Shown here: positions 1 to 10,590 of the stretch, piece after piece
Layout of the letters: every line of letters starts with the position of its first letter
Position numbering within the stretch: the stretch's first letter is position 1
Assembly: GCA_023055425.1 (NCBI GenBank)
Contig: JALGPY010000003.1
Location: 24,859,001-24,923,000 of the forward strand
Origin: Linanthus parryae
Taxonomy: Eukaryota; Streptophyta; Magnoliopsida; Ericales; Polemoniaceae
DNA length: 64,000 bases
Direction: 5' to 3'
Position numbers and translations under genes: made by a program
Notes under the pieces: generated by a model
The model's database searches: none
What the model saw: the letters and a program-made list of their open reading frames with translations, nothing else
Told to the model about the DNA's origin: nothing

Positions 1-507
1 AAAAGAGTATAAGAAAGCAATTTGAAAGAAAAAAAATCCTAATTCAAGTACATATTCAAGGACATCAAACTACTGATACCGTCAAGATCTGAAAACACAA
101 AAGACAGAATGTATCAAACATGACGTACTGAAATAGATGGATTAATCTTATTAAATCCTCATTAATAATGGAGGTATCTCATATTCATTTGGTTCAGCCC
201 TGAATTGTATCAGCTTATGCTCTAAAAAACTAACAAAGGTAGACTCATAGCGTTATATTGGGACAAGTGCGATAAACAGTAACTGTTCTTACGGTTTTTC
301 CTTAAAAAACCTGAAAAAATTAAAAATGAGGATCTGTAGTTTCTTCACAATTTCTCCATTTCCTAACCATTTACACGAACGCACAATGAACAAGTTATTA
401 GAAGAAAGAAAGACGCCAGTGACCACCTTCTGCAAGTTCTCTGATGATATTCAGCAGCATAAGAACCAGGGGGGCGAACAGCACTGCAAGGGTCGAGGTC
501 GTCACCT

Positions 508-603
508 TCATTTTCTAGTATCTTTCAGACAAACATAGCTAATCCCGTTGATCTTCTTTAGCCTACAAATCTTCCTCATTGTAGCCCCAAAAGCATCCTT
601 GTT
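508..603 (-). pseudogene. Terminal exon of gene A (second half of winged helix, with stop)
   Basis: Thirty-two codons read from a GATGCAG acceptor at 607-604 to TGA at 510-508. The peptide runs NKDAFGATMRKICRL, then KINGISYVCLKDTRK, and matches the last strand and helix of the RAP74 winged helix. It is 96 nt against 102 nt in gene B: the last residues differ (TRK versus TKRRR). This exon by itself is intact; the gene around it is not. Confidence 0.72.
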
Positions 604-1409
604 CTGCATCAAGTATCAACTTTTTAATCAGCTCAAGTGATAACAAGAACATAAAATTGGCATTATCTACTTTTACATCATATCTAGAACCATGAAATTT
701 TAAACTCTTTAATCAATATCAAGAACATAAACCCAATGTTTTTTGGATTGGTTTTTTAATATTGCAGTCATCCATTCCAAACAACTGATTAAAATCAAAC
801 CCAAAATTTATCCAGAATGTCTGTTTAAGGAATAAGGCCTTTTTCGCGAACTGCATGCTACCCCACTACCTTCCGTAACTGTTAACTACAGAACCTTTTT
901 ATTATACTAGTACAAAATACATATTACAGTCTACCACTTAACCTTCTCTTTCAAAACAAGCCCCCATATCCTTCATTAGAAGGAAGGAATACAATTCCAC
1001 CATGACTAAATATGTGTGTATCAAAGAATTAGATCAGGTATCATCCCATTACATCATAAACAATCTGGAGGCTTCTACAAGTATATAACTTCGCATTTCA
1101 AACACGTAGTTCAGAGAGGAGAGAAATTTAACCCAAGAATGCTACCTATTCAGGGAAATGATGATAGATACACTATCAGATCAATAGGGGCAATACAAAA
1201 AGAGAGAGAAATGAACTTTTATTGGTAACAGGAACGCAAGAATCTTGAACAAAAATACAAAACGACAGCCAATAAATATGTCCGTATGGAGAGGACAATA
1301 CTCCAGGAGATACAAAAGCAGAAACAAACTCCTAGAGATCGAAAAAAATATCCAGAACATTAAGCTAATAAACTGGGTACAATTAGCTAACAGACCAGAC
1401 CATTATTAT
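604..1409 (-). other. Intron of gene A, paralogous to gene B intron
   Basis: No gene seen. The stretch from about 85 to 830 aligns by eye with 26080-26680 downstream of and inside the terminal region of gene B, so it is part of the same duplicated locus. Around 1016-1150 there is a copy of a module also found near 4296-4400, 13810-13940 and 29140-29240 (beginning around TATATCAAGGAATAAGATC). Small plus-strand reading frames here do not resemble known proteins. Confidence 0.5.
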
Positions 1410-1414
1410 CTAAC

Positions 1415-1761
1415 TATTGAAGTAACTCGAAACTCTAGCAAATCGGGAAAGCAACGAACAAGCAGCAGCAGGGAAGTTTCTGCGCTGGGGGTGTACGACC
1501 AGGGTCGCGGCTGGGGCATGTTTTGTTATTTCCTAGTTCGTTTTGGAAGGTTCCGGGTGTCATGGGCAGCAAGTTTCGGGACCTAAGTCTTTATAAGGGT
1601 CCTAGGTTGTGTTCTTCACTTGCGCAGTGTATCGTGGCTTGTAACCGGGTATTTTCTCTCAATAAAATCGGGTTTTCGGGCCATGGAGGTAGGTAGCAAT
1701 CTTGCAAGTGAATCACATTAACTCTTTATGCATTCTTGCTCATTAACTCCAGGTTATAACA
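1415..1761 (+). repeat. 5' LTR of the gag-only element
   Basis: It starts TATTGAAGTAACTCG, where the 3' copy has TGTTGAAGTAACTCG, so the 5' TG is mutated. It ends in TATAACA. The sequence right after it, TGTTATCCCAGC, is a decayed match to the initiator-tRNA-Met primer site TGGTATCAGAGC. Confidence 0.7.
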
Positions 1762-1779
1762 AACTGTTATCCCAGCAAG

Positions 1780-2400
1780 GGTTTTGACAAGAACGATGCA
1801 GGTTCAATAATCGAGATCGAGCAGTTCACCGGGAGAAACAGCTCCAACATGTGGAAAATCAAGATACGTGCTTTATTGAAGCAGCTGAGAAAGGCCTTCC
1901 CGACCTCTTCCCTCCCGGTTAGGTCTTTGGTTAACGTGACAGACAAGAAGGGCACGGATACAACCACCGATGCGTATCTGAAGATGGAGGAGAAGGCGCA
2001 CGCAACGATCATGTTGTGGCTCACGGAGGATGTGATCACTAAAGTAGCAGATAAGGAGATGGCAGCTGCCTTGTGAATGAAGTTGGAGAGCCTCTACACG
2101 ACGAAGTCTCTCACCAACGAGTTGATGCTGAAACAACGATTGTTCAATGTGCGCATGTCTGATGGTACACATATCAGGGATCACTTAGACAAACTAAACA
2201 CTATTTTGCTTGAATTTCGCGATAGTGATTAGATTGTAAGTCATGAAGATGTTGCCTTAATTCTGTTGGTTTCTCTGCCTCCATCGTATGAGGGATTCGT
2301 TCATTCTTTAATTATTGGGAAAGATACCATAACCCTAGAAGAGGTGAGGTCATCTCTTCACACCAGAGATATGTGGCATAGGGCTGCATAAACATGTTTA
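1780..2400 (+). pseudogene. Copia gag (UBN2-type) remnant
   Basis: Reading through one frame change and stops gives a typical plant Copia gag: WKIKIRALLKQL, then LVNVTDKKG, YLKMEEKAHATIMLWL, DVITKVADKEMAAAL, KLESLYTTKSLTNELMLKQ, RMSDGTHIRDHLDKLNTI, and LILLVSLPPSYEGFVHSLI followed by EEVRSSLHTRD. Stops are seen at the WMKLES position (TGA at about 2074-2076) and inside RDSD*IVSHED near 2230. The gag builds the virus-like particle. No zinc knuckle or pol follows; the next 800 bp is low-complexity filler. Confidence 0.78.
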
Positions 2401-2574
2401 GACGATCATGCTTTCGGATTGATGGTTAAAGGAGGTAAGGGTAAGGAGTACAGGCGATTTGCAGGCTCCAAGTTATCAAGAGATGTTTGTGCCTAAGGAG
2501 AAAGGCCATCGGAAGCTTTGGGTAAACGTGGGGGGACTTCCAAGGATGCCCCGGTTCTTCTGAGCCCCTCAGAA

Positions 2575-3080
2575 GCTATCTATGCTCCTAGCATGGAGCA
2601 TTTGGCGCGTGAGCTTGGTTCTGGCACGCGGTCTGATTCTGGCGCGCATTATGCACGAGTCTGTTTCTGGCGTGCATCTCTCTATGGCGTGTACTTTGCA
2701 CGTATCTGGCTCGCAAATGGCGTGCATCAGGTTTCTGGTGCATGGGGGCAATTCGGGGCGCATCTGGAACGGACCATGTTCTAGCACTCGTTAGTAGTGC
2801 ACCGAGATTGTAATTGACATCTGGCACTTGTCCATGATGCACTAGTTCTAGCGCTATTTGGAGGTCATCAATAAATCATTCGGTCATGTCTCAGTGAATG
2901 TATCCGATTCTGGTTCAAGGTGGAGCACTTGTTTCTGTTTCTGGAAGTATTTCCGCGTATCTGGCGCATTCGTTGCAGGAACTCGTTGGAGTTGGAGCAA
3001 CATACGGTGCATCGGGGAGGCGTGCTTGTTTCTGGGAGACACATTTGTATTAGGTTCTTGAGAGAAGCATCAAGTTCCGG
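2575..3080 (+). repeat. Degenerate short repeats around TCTGGCGYGCAT
   Basis: After gag the element contains many loose copies of a motif like TCTGGCGCGCAT, TCTGGCGTGCAT and TTTCTGGTGCAT spaced 25-40 bp apart. It is GC-richer than the surroundings and reads open in several frames on both strands, which explains the many overlapping short ORFs there. It looks like expanded filler, not a gene. Confidence 0.45.
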
Positions 3081-3192
3081 TTTCGGGTGGTTGAGAGGAT
3101 TCAGAGAAATGTGGAGCTTTGTCTTGAATCGAAGCAACCAAGACTCGAAGAGGATTCAGAATACGAGGAGATTTCGAGTTAAGGTGGAGATT

Positions 3193-3565
3193 TGTTGAAG
3201 TAACTCGAAACTCTAGCAAATCGGGCAAGCATCAGCAGGGAAGTTTCAGCTGGTGGTATGACCAGGGGGTGGTGGTATGACTAGGATTGGGGCGGGGGCA
3301 TGTTTTGTTATTTCCTTATTCGTTCTGGAAGGTTCCGGGTGTCTTGGCAAGCAAGTTTTGGGTCCTAGGTCTATATAAGGGTCCTAGGTCGTGGTCTTGA
3401 CTTTGTGTGGTGTGTCGTGGCTTGTAATCGGGTGTTTTCTCTCAATTAAATTTGGTTTTCGGCTTGTGGAAGTAACTAGCAACCTTGCTAGTGAACCAAG
3501 TTAATTTTTTGTGCGTTCTTGATTATTTATAAACCGTTCTTGCTCATTAACTCCAGGTTATAACA
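3193..3565 (+). repeat. 3' LTR of the gag-only element
   Basis: It starts TGTTGAAGTAACTCG after a purine-rich stretch (AAGGTGGAGATT, 3181-3192, the likely polypurine tract). It contains TCTATATAAGGGTCC (TATA box) and ends in TATAACA. It is 26 bp longer than the 5' copy, mainly because of a GGTGGTATGACC duplication near 3255-3285. Confidence 0.7.
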
Positions 3566-3570
3566 CCAAC

Positions 3571-5178
3571 AAACTCCTAGTAAGCACGAAATGATTTGAC
3601 CACTTACTCAGACTACTGGTTAACTAAACACTGAAGTCCATCTTGATTAGGTTTTCTCCAATTTTTCCTGGAATAAGCCTTCAACGGTGCGTTTGTATCA
3701 AATGGATGCCAAATCTCCACGGAGAATATGTGATCCATTCCATATTCCAAACATAGTCTTAGAGTTCACGGAACTTATTGCAAAAGGGGGGGAACCGGCC
3801 AGAAGTTGGATTACTTTGATGACATGACCACGTTAGTTGGACCAGCTCCTAGCAGGAGACCTGCTATGATGGAGTTGATGCCCACAAGACGAAACACTCA
3901 TAGAGAAAATCAGAAAACAGCCACCAAGGTAAGTGGGTATCATAGGATACATGCCAAATCATAATCAGTAGGAGGCTAGGAGCTTGGTGAAGATAGAGAC
4001 TTTCAATCTGGATACCCACCATAAGAAATGGGTATGGTGGAAGCGTGTCATATAATGGCCTTGTTTGGATAAGACATTTTGGGTTAATTTTAATCAGTAT
4101 TTTGAGTGGGAAAAACGCCGATGATTATTTATGGACTAACTCCAGAACTCCTCCACCCATCCCACTACCATCCCTCATTGTTAATTACCCAGCCTTTAGA
4201 TATAGCACAAATTACAGTCTACGTCTTTGAAAATGTCTCGCCAAACAGCCCTCTCATATCCTCAAATAGCAGGAAAGATTACATATCCACCGTGATTATA
4301 GGTGCGTCGATCAAGGAATAAGATCCGGAGGCCACTACATCACTTTCCATTCATAATGCGTGCTTATAGTGCTATAGATTTGAAAAGGGAGAACAGTTGA
4401 TTTTACCCAAAAAACTATCCACATTTCAAGGAATGGATACAGCAGTTTCACAGAGAACAAGGGATTCATTCATAAGTAAAAGTGTAAAACCATAATCACT
4501 GACATGAGGAAAAGAACCCTCATACCATCACTCTACCATTCCTAGTCACCAGTCCTACTGACCAAGTGAGAGAATCTAAAACGGAGGGGAAGTGTTTAAA
4601 CCGAATTGTCTCACCTGACAAAATGTTCAAGCAGCAGGTAGATTTCTGTTCTCACACTTGCCACCAGTATGGGTAACTCAGCCCCAATGTGTCCTTCACT
4701 GGATCAGTAGTATTCTGGGCGTGGGGTTCAATTGTAACGATACTGGTGCTTCTAGAGCAGTTTTCTTGGTGTTGCAAAGTCAGAGAGAAAGAGTAGTTCA
4801 GTAAGAGGATAAGCACAGTATGATCATTAGGGCGATCTCTTAACAGTGGAACTGACTGAAGAGACTAGAAGAAATCAGCAGGAGTTAATTGTAGCATATG
4901 AACATACAGGCAGGCCTAGTGCGTGAATCTCCAAAATGTGGGTGGGTGTTTTAGGTTTAGCCCATTCAAGAAACCGCCCCAATCCCAATTCCCAACTACC
5001 GTGCAAACTAGTTGCTCCAGGAAGAACAAGCAAACAATTAATTCCCTAATCGTACTTAGATAAACAAAGGAGAAGCCAGGGGAGCGGTCCAGAATTATAA
5101 TGTCTGAAATTTTCATCAACGTCAAAATTCAGCAATCAAAAAGTCCTGGGAAAGATATGGCGGAACAAGGCAGGATAC
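3571..5178 (-). other. Intron of gene A with repeated modules
   Basis: No coding region recognised. The modules at about 4590-4700 and 4840-5125 recur at 14130-14210 and 14340-14650 in gene A and at 28030-28120, 28250-28530, 29405-29500 and 29640-29960 in gene B. This is the intron part of a unit duplicated together with winged-helix exons. The start (3571-3700) matches 27745-27850. Confidence 0.55.
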
Positions 5179-5321
5179 CATGCTCTCTCTTCTTCTGAAT
5201 CTCAACTTAAATATAGAAACAAGATCCAGAGTGGTCATATTACTCTTTGACAGAAAAACATCTCGGATTTCATCTTCCATGACATCTCCAGTAGTCTGTC
5301 CTCTATACAGTATAGTATATC
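5179..5321 (-). pseudogene. Winged-helix exon of gene A, 3' part (beyond the Copia insertion)
   Basis: Minus-strand codons give YTILYRGQTTGD, then VMEDEIRDVFLSKSNMTTLD and LVSIFKLRFRRRE. This is the end of one RAP74 winged helix and the first helices of the next. The natural exon end is uncertain: the ATG|GTATCC at 5178 is the nearest GT, three codons below the usual RRE end. The upstream half of the same exon lies 7.7 kb away at 13060-13144. Confidence 0.7.
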
Positions 5322-5790
5322 TGTTAGCAATTGGTGCGCCCATGTGGGGTGCCCAATGCAATTATCATAACCTTATGGGGTTAGTTGCACTAATGCACAA
5401 ACTAGAGGGGTTAGTAGCTAAGGCTCAAACCCTAGGGGTTTATGTGCAAACTTAGGAGAAGTTTTGCCTATATAAGGAGGCAGCCTCCTACATATTATAT
5501 TGCTATTCCAGAGAATAAAGTTACTCTGTCTAGATTCATACTAGTTGTAGAGAACCCTAGTCTCTCTCCAACTTCATCCAAGGAGGTGGAACGTGGTGTG
5601 GAAATCAGTGTTCGTCCTCGAGATTCACACTAGATTGGTGGGAGCAAGATCAAGGAGAAGGCGCGTGAAAGCAAGCAACACAACGATCATCCGCTGCATT
5701 AAGGAGCTTAGGAAGACAAGGTAAACACATGAATATTCCGCTTTAATTCATGTTGTAGATCTGAACATGTTAGATCCTTCCTGCCCTTCA
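5322..5790 (+). repeat. 5' LTR of the decayed Copia element
   Basis: TGTTAGCAATTGG...CCCTTCA. A TATA box CTATATAAGG lies at about 5469-5478 and an AATAAAG polyadenylation-like signal at about 5515. It differs from the 3' LTR at three positions: GAGGGG/GAGAGG, CCCTAGG/CCTTAGG and ACTCTG/ACTATG. Confidence 0.93.
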
Positions 5791-5791
5791 T

Positions 5792-5805
5792 TGGTATTAG
5801 AGCCA
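5792..5805 (+). promoter_or_regulatory. Primer binding site (initiator tRNA-Met type)
   Basis: TGGTATTAGAGCCA begins 2 nt after the LTR. It matches the plant initiator tRNA-Met complement TGGTATCAGAGCCA except for one C-to-T change. Confidence 0.85.
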
Positions 5806-6109
5806 TAGGCTTGTTTTTCGTGCCTCGATAAGCGTTCCCGAACCTGTATTAAAAATCGCGTTTCTGAAATTTCATAACCAGTAGACGAAACCTATATGGT
5901 TAGGTAGAGTTTTTCACGAGGATTCCAGATATATAAATTTTATATTTTTTGGATTTACGGTGAATTAGTTATGAATTTTCAAAGTTTCGGAACTGTATTA
6001 AATCTGGACTGCTAGATCCAATAATTAGAACACATTTTTCAAAAACTTGTTAAAATTGGATTTTGACCACATAATCGGGATCAGGACGAAGAGACGATCA
6101 CGGCAAAAT

Positions 6110-6490
6110 TATTTTCGTCGCGAACGGAGCACGGGAAGGCGGCGCGTGGGCTTCATGCGCTACGACGCCGCCCCCACGCGCGGCCACGCGCCGCCACGCG
6201 CCCAAGGGCTGGCGGCGGCTGCTGACGTGGCCCTAGGGCTGACGTGGCAGATGACGTGGCGGTGCCACGTCAGCAAGAGGCTGACGTGGCGATGACGTGA
6301 CAGCCACGTGTCAGCTGACGTGGCGATGACGTGGCGGGGCTGACGTGGCAGCTGACGTCAGCATAGGTCCTGACGTGGCATGCCACGTGGCATGCTGACG
6401 TGGCACATGGGCCGACGTCGGCGCGTGGCGGAGGCGGACGCGCCCACGCGCGGCGGCGCGTGAGGGCGCGTGCGGCCTCCTCCCGCCGTC
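6110..6490 (+). repeat. GC-rich leader island with 15 ACGT cores
   Basis: Within the otherwise AT-rich leader of the Copia element, 6215-6420 is built of imperfect copies of TGACGTGGC in both orientations. ACGT occurs at 6225, 6242, 6254, 6267, 6284, 6295, 6306, 6318, 6329, 6343, 6355, 6373, 6385, 6398 and 6415: 15 cores in 194 bp, spaced 11-18 bp. TGACGTGGC and CCACGTGG are the kind of sites bound by plant bZIP factors (established knowledge). The flanks (6120-6190, 6420-6480) are CGCG-rich with GGCGCGTGGG-type repeats. Confidence 0.8.
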
Positions 6491-8739
6491 ATTTTTCGTC
6501 CGGTTTTTTCCTAGGGACTCATAATTAAATTTCCTATTTTATGGGTATTTTTTCATAATTTTTGGAGCGACGGAAAATTTTAGTAATTTCCAGATTAATT
6601 AATTAGTGTTTAGCACACTTCCCGAGGCAGTTTGACGACCTTAAACACACTGTTTTGAGCCCAAATTTTTTCTGGAGACTTAGGTCAATTTTCCCTACGT
6701 TTTGCCATAGGTGGTGAGACCCTAAGTGGTAGGGAGCAATTTTCGATCTTTTTAGTTGATTAGATAATTGCTCATTAATTTCCAGTAATTATTGCTTAAT
6801 TCCGGAAATTTCCAGAAAATTCCAGTATGTTTATTATATTGTTATACATGCTGTTGTGGGTTGAATGGATGTGTTTGGTGCATGGATGTGGCATAGATGT
6901 TTTATATTTTGGTTTTGGTTTTGGTTTTTGAATATGTAATCAAAATACGGCCTGCGTGTCGTGCCTCTCTATACTCTAGTGTCTTCTCTTCTCATCCACT
7001 CGCCTCTATGAAGTTACTTCTTATTAGAAATAAGATAGTTAGTAGAGATTGAAGATTGAAGCTTCAAGAGAGGTGGCCAAACCAAAAGCTATGGCGCAAG
7101 GTGCATGCAGCAATTAGACGGTCTAATGAATCCTCAAGCTTGGAGTCCTCAAGTAGGCAAGATGGCGTGAGATGGAGTTCAGGACTTGCTCAAGAAGTGC
7201 TCTCAATAGTGGGAGTGCACCTTAGGGGCCACATCCATTGCATATTTATTTATGCTTATGCTTGTTTTATGTTATAACTGCGTGTGATTGGATATATATG
7301 TTAAACCTCGCATGCTAAAGAACTAAAACAAAAGAGCTCACATGATGACATGATTAAAATTGATAGGAAATCACAAGTGATGAGATTTGATTCCTAGGAT
7401 ATACGCTAGGGTTTGGTGGAGTCCTTGTGAGGAACTATTAAGTTTTAATCGATTTCACATGTTACTTTGGAGCTAAGTAAATGCTAGTGATTAACTTCCA
7501 CAATGTCTCTATCAATCGTGTCTAAAGTCAAAAACTGTAAAGGCTAAATGGTGACAACAACGACATGATAAGCTGTCGTACTATGTAACCATCCGTTGGA
7601 CATAGGTTGTCAACCACCTACAAATATGGTCAAACATGTGATGAATAAGTTGTCACAGCAGCACATAGACATTATCTTTAGGCTCACCAATAGTGGAAGG
7701 CAGCAGTCAAGATAATGTCATAGAGCATGCTATGAAAAGGTGGGGTAATGACCTCATCAGCATGTTCTAGACCACTTTGTAGGAAGCCAAAGAAGAATCT
7801 TGGATCCACCTTAGCCATTTGCCTCATTAAAAGTTGTGAGTAATGACTCATAAATCCCACCTTAAACTATCATAAAATTTTAGCACTCGACTATAGTCTA
7901 TGAGATTAGTACTCAACTATAGCTTCTGAGATTCATGCCATTTATGATGAGATGTTTAAGTTATTCGATTAGCAATTTGTTGCTATCTCTGCCACGTTTC
8001 ATGAAAGTGCCATGAAAACGTTATATGACACACTTTGAGAGTGTCAAGATGTTTGGATGAGACCAAACACCACTCCGTTCTAGGATCTAAGCAATATATG
8101 ATTGCTAAGCATACTAGTTCGGATACTTTTGAAGTCTAAGCAATATATGATTGCTAAAAGACTGTGAATGAAGTATGATAGGCAGATGTAGTCCCTAGCC
8201 CGGTATTAGGACCGTGGAACAGGTGGGGCAAGGATAAGGGAATAAGGGCGAAGTATTGGTACATGACCAATATCTCAAGACAGGCAAATGAAAAGGAGGA
8301 AAAGGATGTTTCCCTAAGACTAGAAGGCCAGACCTGGTACTGACTTCTCGTCTAAGGATCCATATGATTATCTTTGAGGGAGTAGCCACCAAAATTTGTT
8401 TTGGTAACAGTTTTAACTTTGGATATGGTTATATCATGGTGTTTGCGTTCTTAAGATTCTAGCATGAGTAACGCCTCAGAATTCTTGGATGTCAACTTAA
8501 GAGGATGACTTAAGATTCTGATGTGGCGCGCTAGATTAAGACACACAATGACAGGAAAGGATGTTCAGGCTAGCTAGGGCAGGCCTGCTTGGATTTTGCC
8601 CAAGGTACCCTTACCTGTGTGTAGTTCTTGCCGGACATGAAAGGCGAAACGCAAACTATCCAGTAGAGCATTAAGGACTACTGAGTCTTTTATACATTAT
8701 TCATTTTGTTGATGTGTTCCATTAAATTGTTAAAGCTAA

Positions 8740-9240
8740 GACATGGTGCTTACTGTTCCATCACATTCGTAGATGATTGTCCGCGTCTCAACTATGTGTG
8801 CTTGGGCCACATAAGTCTGAGGCACAAGGGTGCTTCAGACAGGTGTCTACAAAAGGTAGAAAACCGTCTGGATAAAAGGATATGTCCTTGGCCAGAATGA
8901 GACTGGAAGTATCTATCTTAGCAAGAGCTATGTGATGGAGAAAAGTAAGGCAGTTGGCTATCCCCACGCCCCAGCAATATGCTGTAGAGAATAAGAGGAA
9001 TAGGTTACTGTAAGAGATGGTCTGATGTATGATAGAGCGTGCAAAGTACAAGTTCCCTATTCGGAGGAGACACTTTGCTAAACGACTATCAACATACGCA
9101 ACCATAAGTCCACCAAGTCTGTAGCCGCTACACCCTACGAGATGTGGACCAAAAGGCAACCTGAATGAGGTCACCTTAGGCCATGGGGATCGGCAGCTTT
9201 TGTACTAACTAAATTTCAAGTCAGGAAGAGGTTCGTTGAG
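8740..9240 (+). pseudogene. Copia integrase remnant
   Basis: Two fragments align with the intact integrase elsewhere in this window. Near 8745-8880: CSITFVDDCPRLNYVCLGH, then VENRLDKRI, matching the central DDFSRYGFVYL...VEKQLGKSI region. Near 9095-9230: STKSVAATPYEMWTKRQPE and a following WGSAAFV, matching VPSKSVMKTPYEIWTGRRP and IWGCDVYV. Stops and frame changes separate them. No working DD(35)E core is left. Confidence 0.7.
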
Positions 9241-9259
9241 AAATAAGTCTCTACGAAAC

Positions 9260-9960
9260 AAAAGTTTCACTGGATGACACCCCATCTCTGAATGATCAAC
9301 AGGAAATAGTTCCTACGGATCTTTAGAACAGTGGGAGTAACTTGCCTAGTGAACAAGCCCATCATAGATTATGACTATGAGGAGGAACCCTCTTTGCGAA
9401 GGAACGTTCTTTGGAGCGTACCCCATCGATGAATTGACATCGAAAGGAAGACCATAAGGGTCATCACGCAAGATAATGATGAACCTAGGGTGTTTGTCCC
9501 AGGATCTTTCATCACCTGACAAGAAGGAATTGGAAGTTAGACCCTAGATGGAAGAAACGTATCTTCATGGAGTAACGTATCTTCTCATGCTATTCGGAGC
9601 ATCCTAGGGGTTGCGTATTTGAAACGCAATAGCCGATAAGTAGTGTAACGTAAATGGATTCACAAGATATATGATTAGGAGATGACCATAATTAAGGGAT
9701 ATGTTCGTATAGAGATAATGATCTCCACGAGCATGGAGGAACCGCTGGAAGATACCCTGTTCCTTAGTTGATTATAAGGAATTAGTTCCTCAAGGATCAT
9801 TCGGACAGTGGGAGTGACTTTCCAGGCAGGGTGCTCCATCCATAAGGGATGAAAGCAAATGATGATCCTCCTATGCAAAGGTATTGCTCATAGGAGCATA
9901 CCCCATCGACTACTTGAGATCGAATGGGATGATCTTAAGGATCATCTTGCATAAACGATA
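9260..9960 (+). repeat. Internal duplication of about 0.46 kb in the decayed Copia element
   Basis: Two stretches resemble each other: about 9300-9480 and about 9780-9960. Shared landmarks in order are AATAGTTCCT/AATTAGTTCCTC, ACAGTGGGAGT, a bracket with GCGTACCCCATCGA/GCATACCCCATCGA, and AAGGATCATC-type ends. They are diverged, so the duplication is older than the insertion. Confidence 0.55.
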
Positions 9961-10289
9961 GGATAGAATCCTAGTCCTTATCGTACCCTAATTATGAAGA
10001 ATGAATAGTAAGCTTTACAGGATGAATTAGAGTCTATAAAGGGCCAACCGAGTTTAGGGCTAGGTTGGATTTCCAACTGGATGAAGACTATTGGAGATTA
10101 ATGGATTTCCAAGGTCAATCAAAGACCCAGACGGAAGCGTGGTAAGGCATATGACTTGCGTAGAAGCGAATAAGTCTACACTCATTCTGAGAGTAGACAT
10201 CGACGAATTTGAGTCGATCCGACGAATTTGCGTTGGTTCAACAAGGTACCCTTCCCAAGGTTTTGGGTGGAAAGGGTTACGTTAATTCG

Positions 10290-10590
10290 CTTGGTAGCAT
10301 CAATAGTTGTGGATCCATTCTCGATAGACGTGACGACTGAATTTCTCAATGGAGAAATCCTAGAGGTGACTAAGGTCAAATGCACAGAATGTGTGCAAGC
10401 TAACTAAGTCCATATGGGATCTTAGCTAGTCCTCTGGACAGTGGTATTTCATCAGGGATCGTTTACTATATGTTTACGATAACAAATGGAAACCGCTGTA
10501 TATCACTCTTACTAGTAGAGAGTTGATGATCACGTCACTTAATATCGATGACACACTATTGGCTAGTGGAGCTTAGGGATTGTTCGAGTC
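10290..10590 (+). pseudogene. Copia reverse transcriptase remnant
   Basis: Around 10311-10370 the frame reads VDPFSIDVTTEFLNGEILE, aligning with IWQMDVKTAFLYGNLLEDVY of the intact copies. Around 10536-10571 SLNIDDTLLASG aligns with the YVDD box region (VLYVDDILIIGN); the catalytic YVDD reads NIDD here. Stops lie between the two. A non-functional RT. Confidence 0.65.

Larger units (their letters stand above)
1410..3570 (+). mobile_element. Small non-autonomous Copia element with gag only (TR-GAG-like), TSD CTAAC/CCAAC
   Basis: Two related terminal repeats (1415-1761 and 3193-3565) enclose 1.4 kb with a Copia-type gag and no protease, integrase or RT. Both repeats end in CATTAACTCC...TATAACA. 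Both carry a TATA-like TATAAGGGTCCTAGG and a later AATAAA-like site. The flanks CTAAC (1410-1414) and CCAAC (3566-3570) look like a 5-bp target duplication with one change. The paralogous site in gene B (about 27735-27750) runs straight from CATTATT into AACAAACTCCTAGTAAG, an empty site. The LTRs differ by several indels, so this is an old insertion. Confidence 0.75.

Noticed and set aside
2518..2842. Overlapping short frames on both strands at 2.5-2.85 kb
   Set aside because: They come from the GC-rich TCTGGCGYGCAT filler of a non-autonomous element and resemble no protein.
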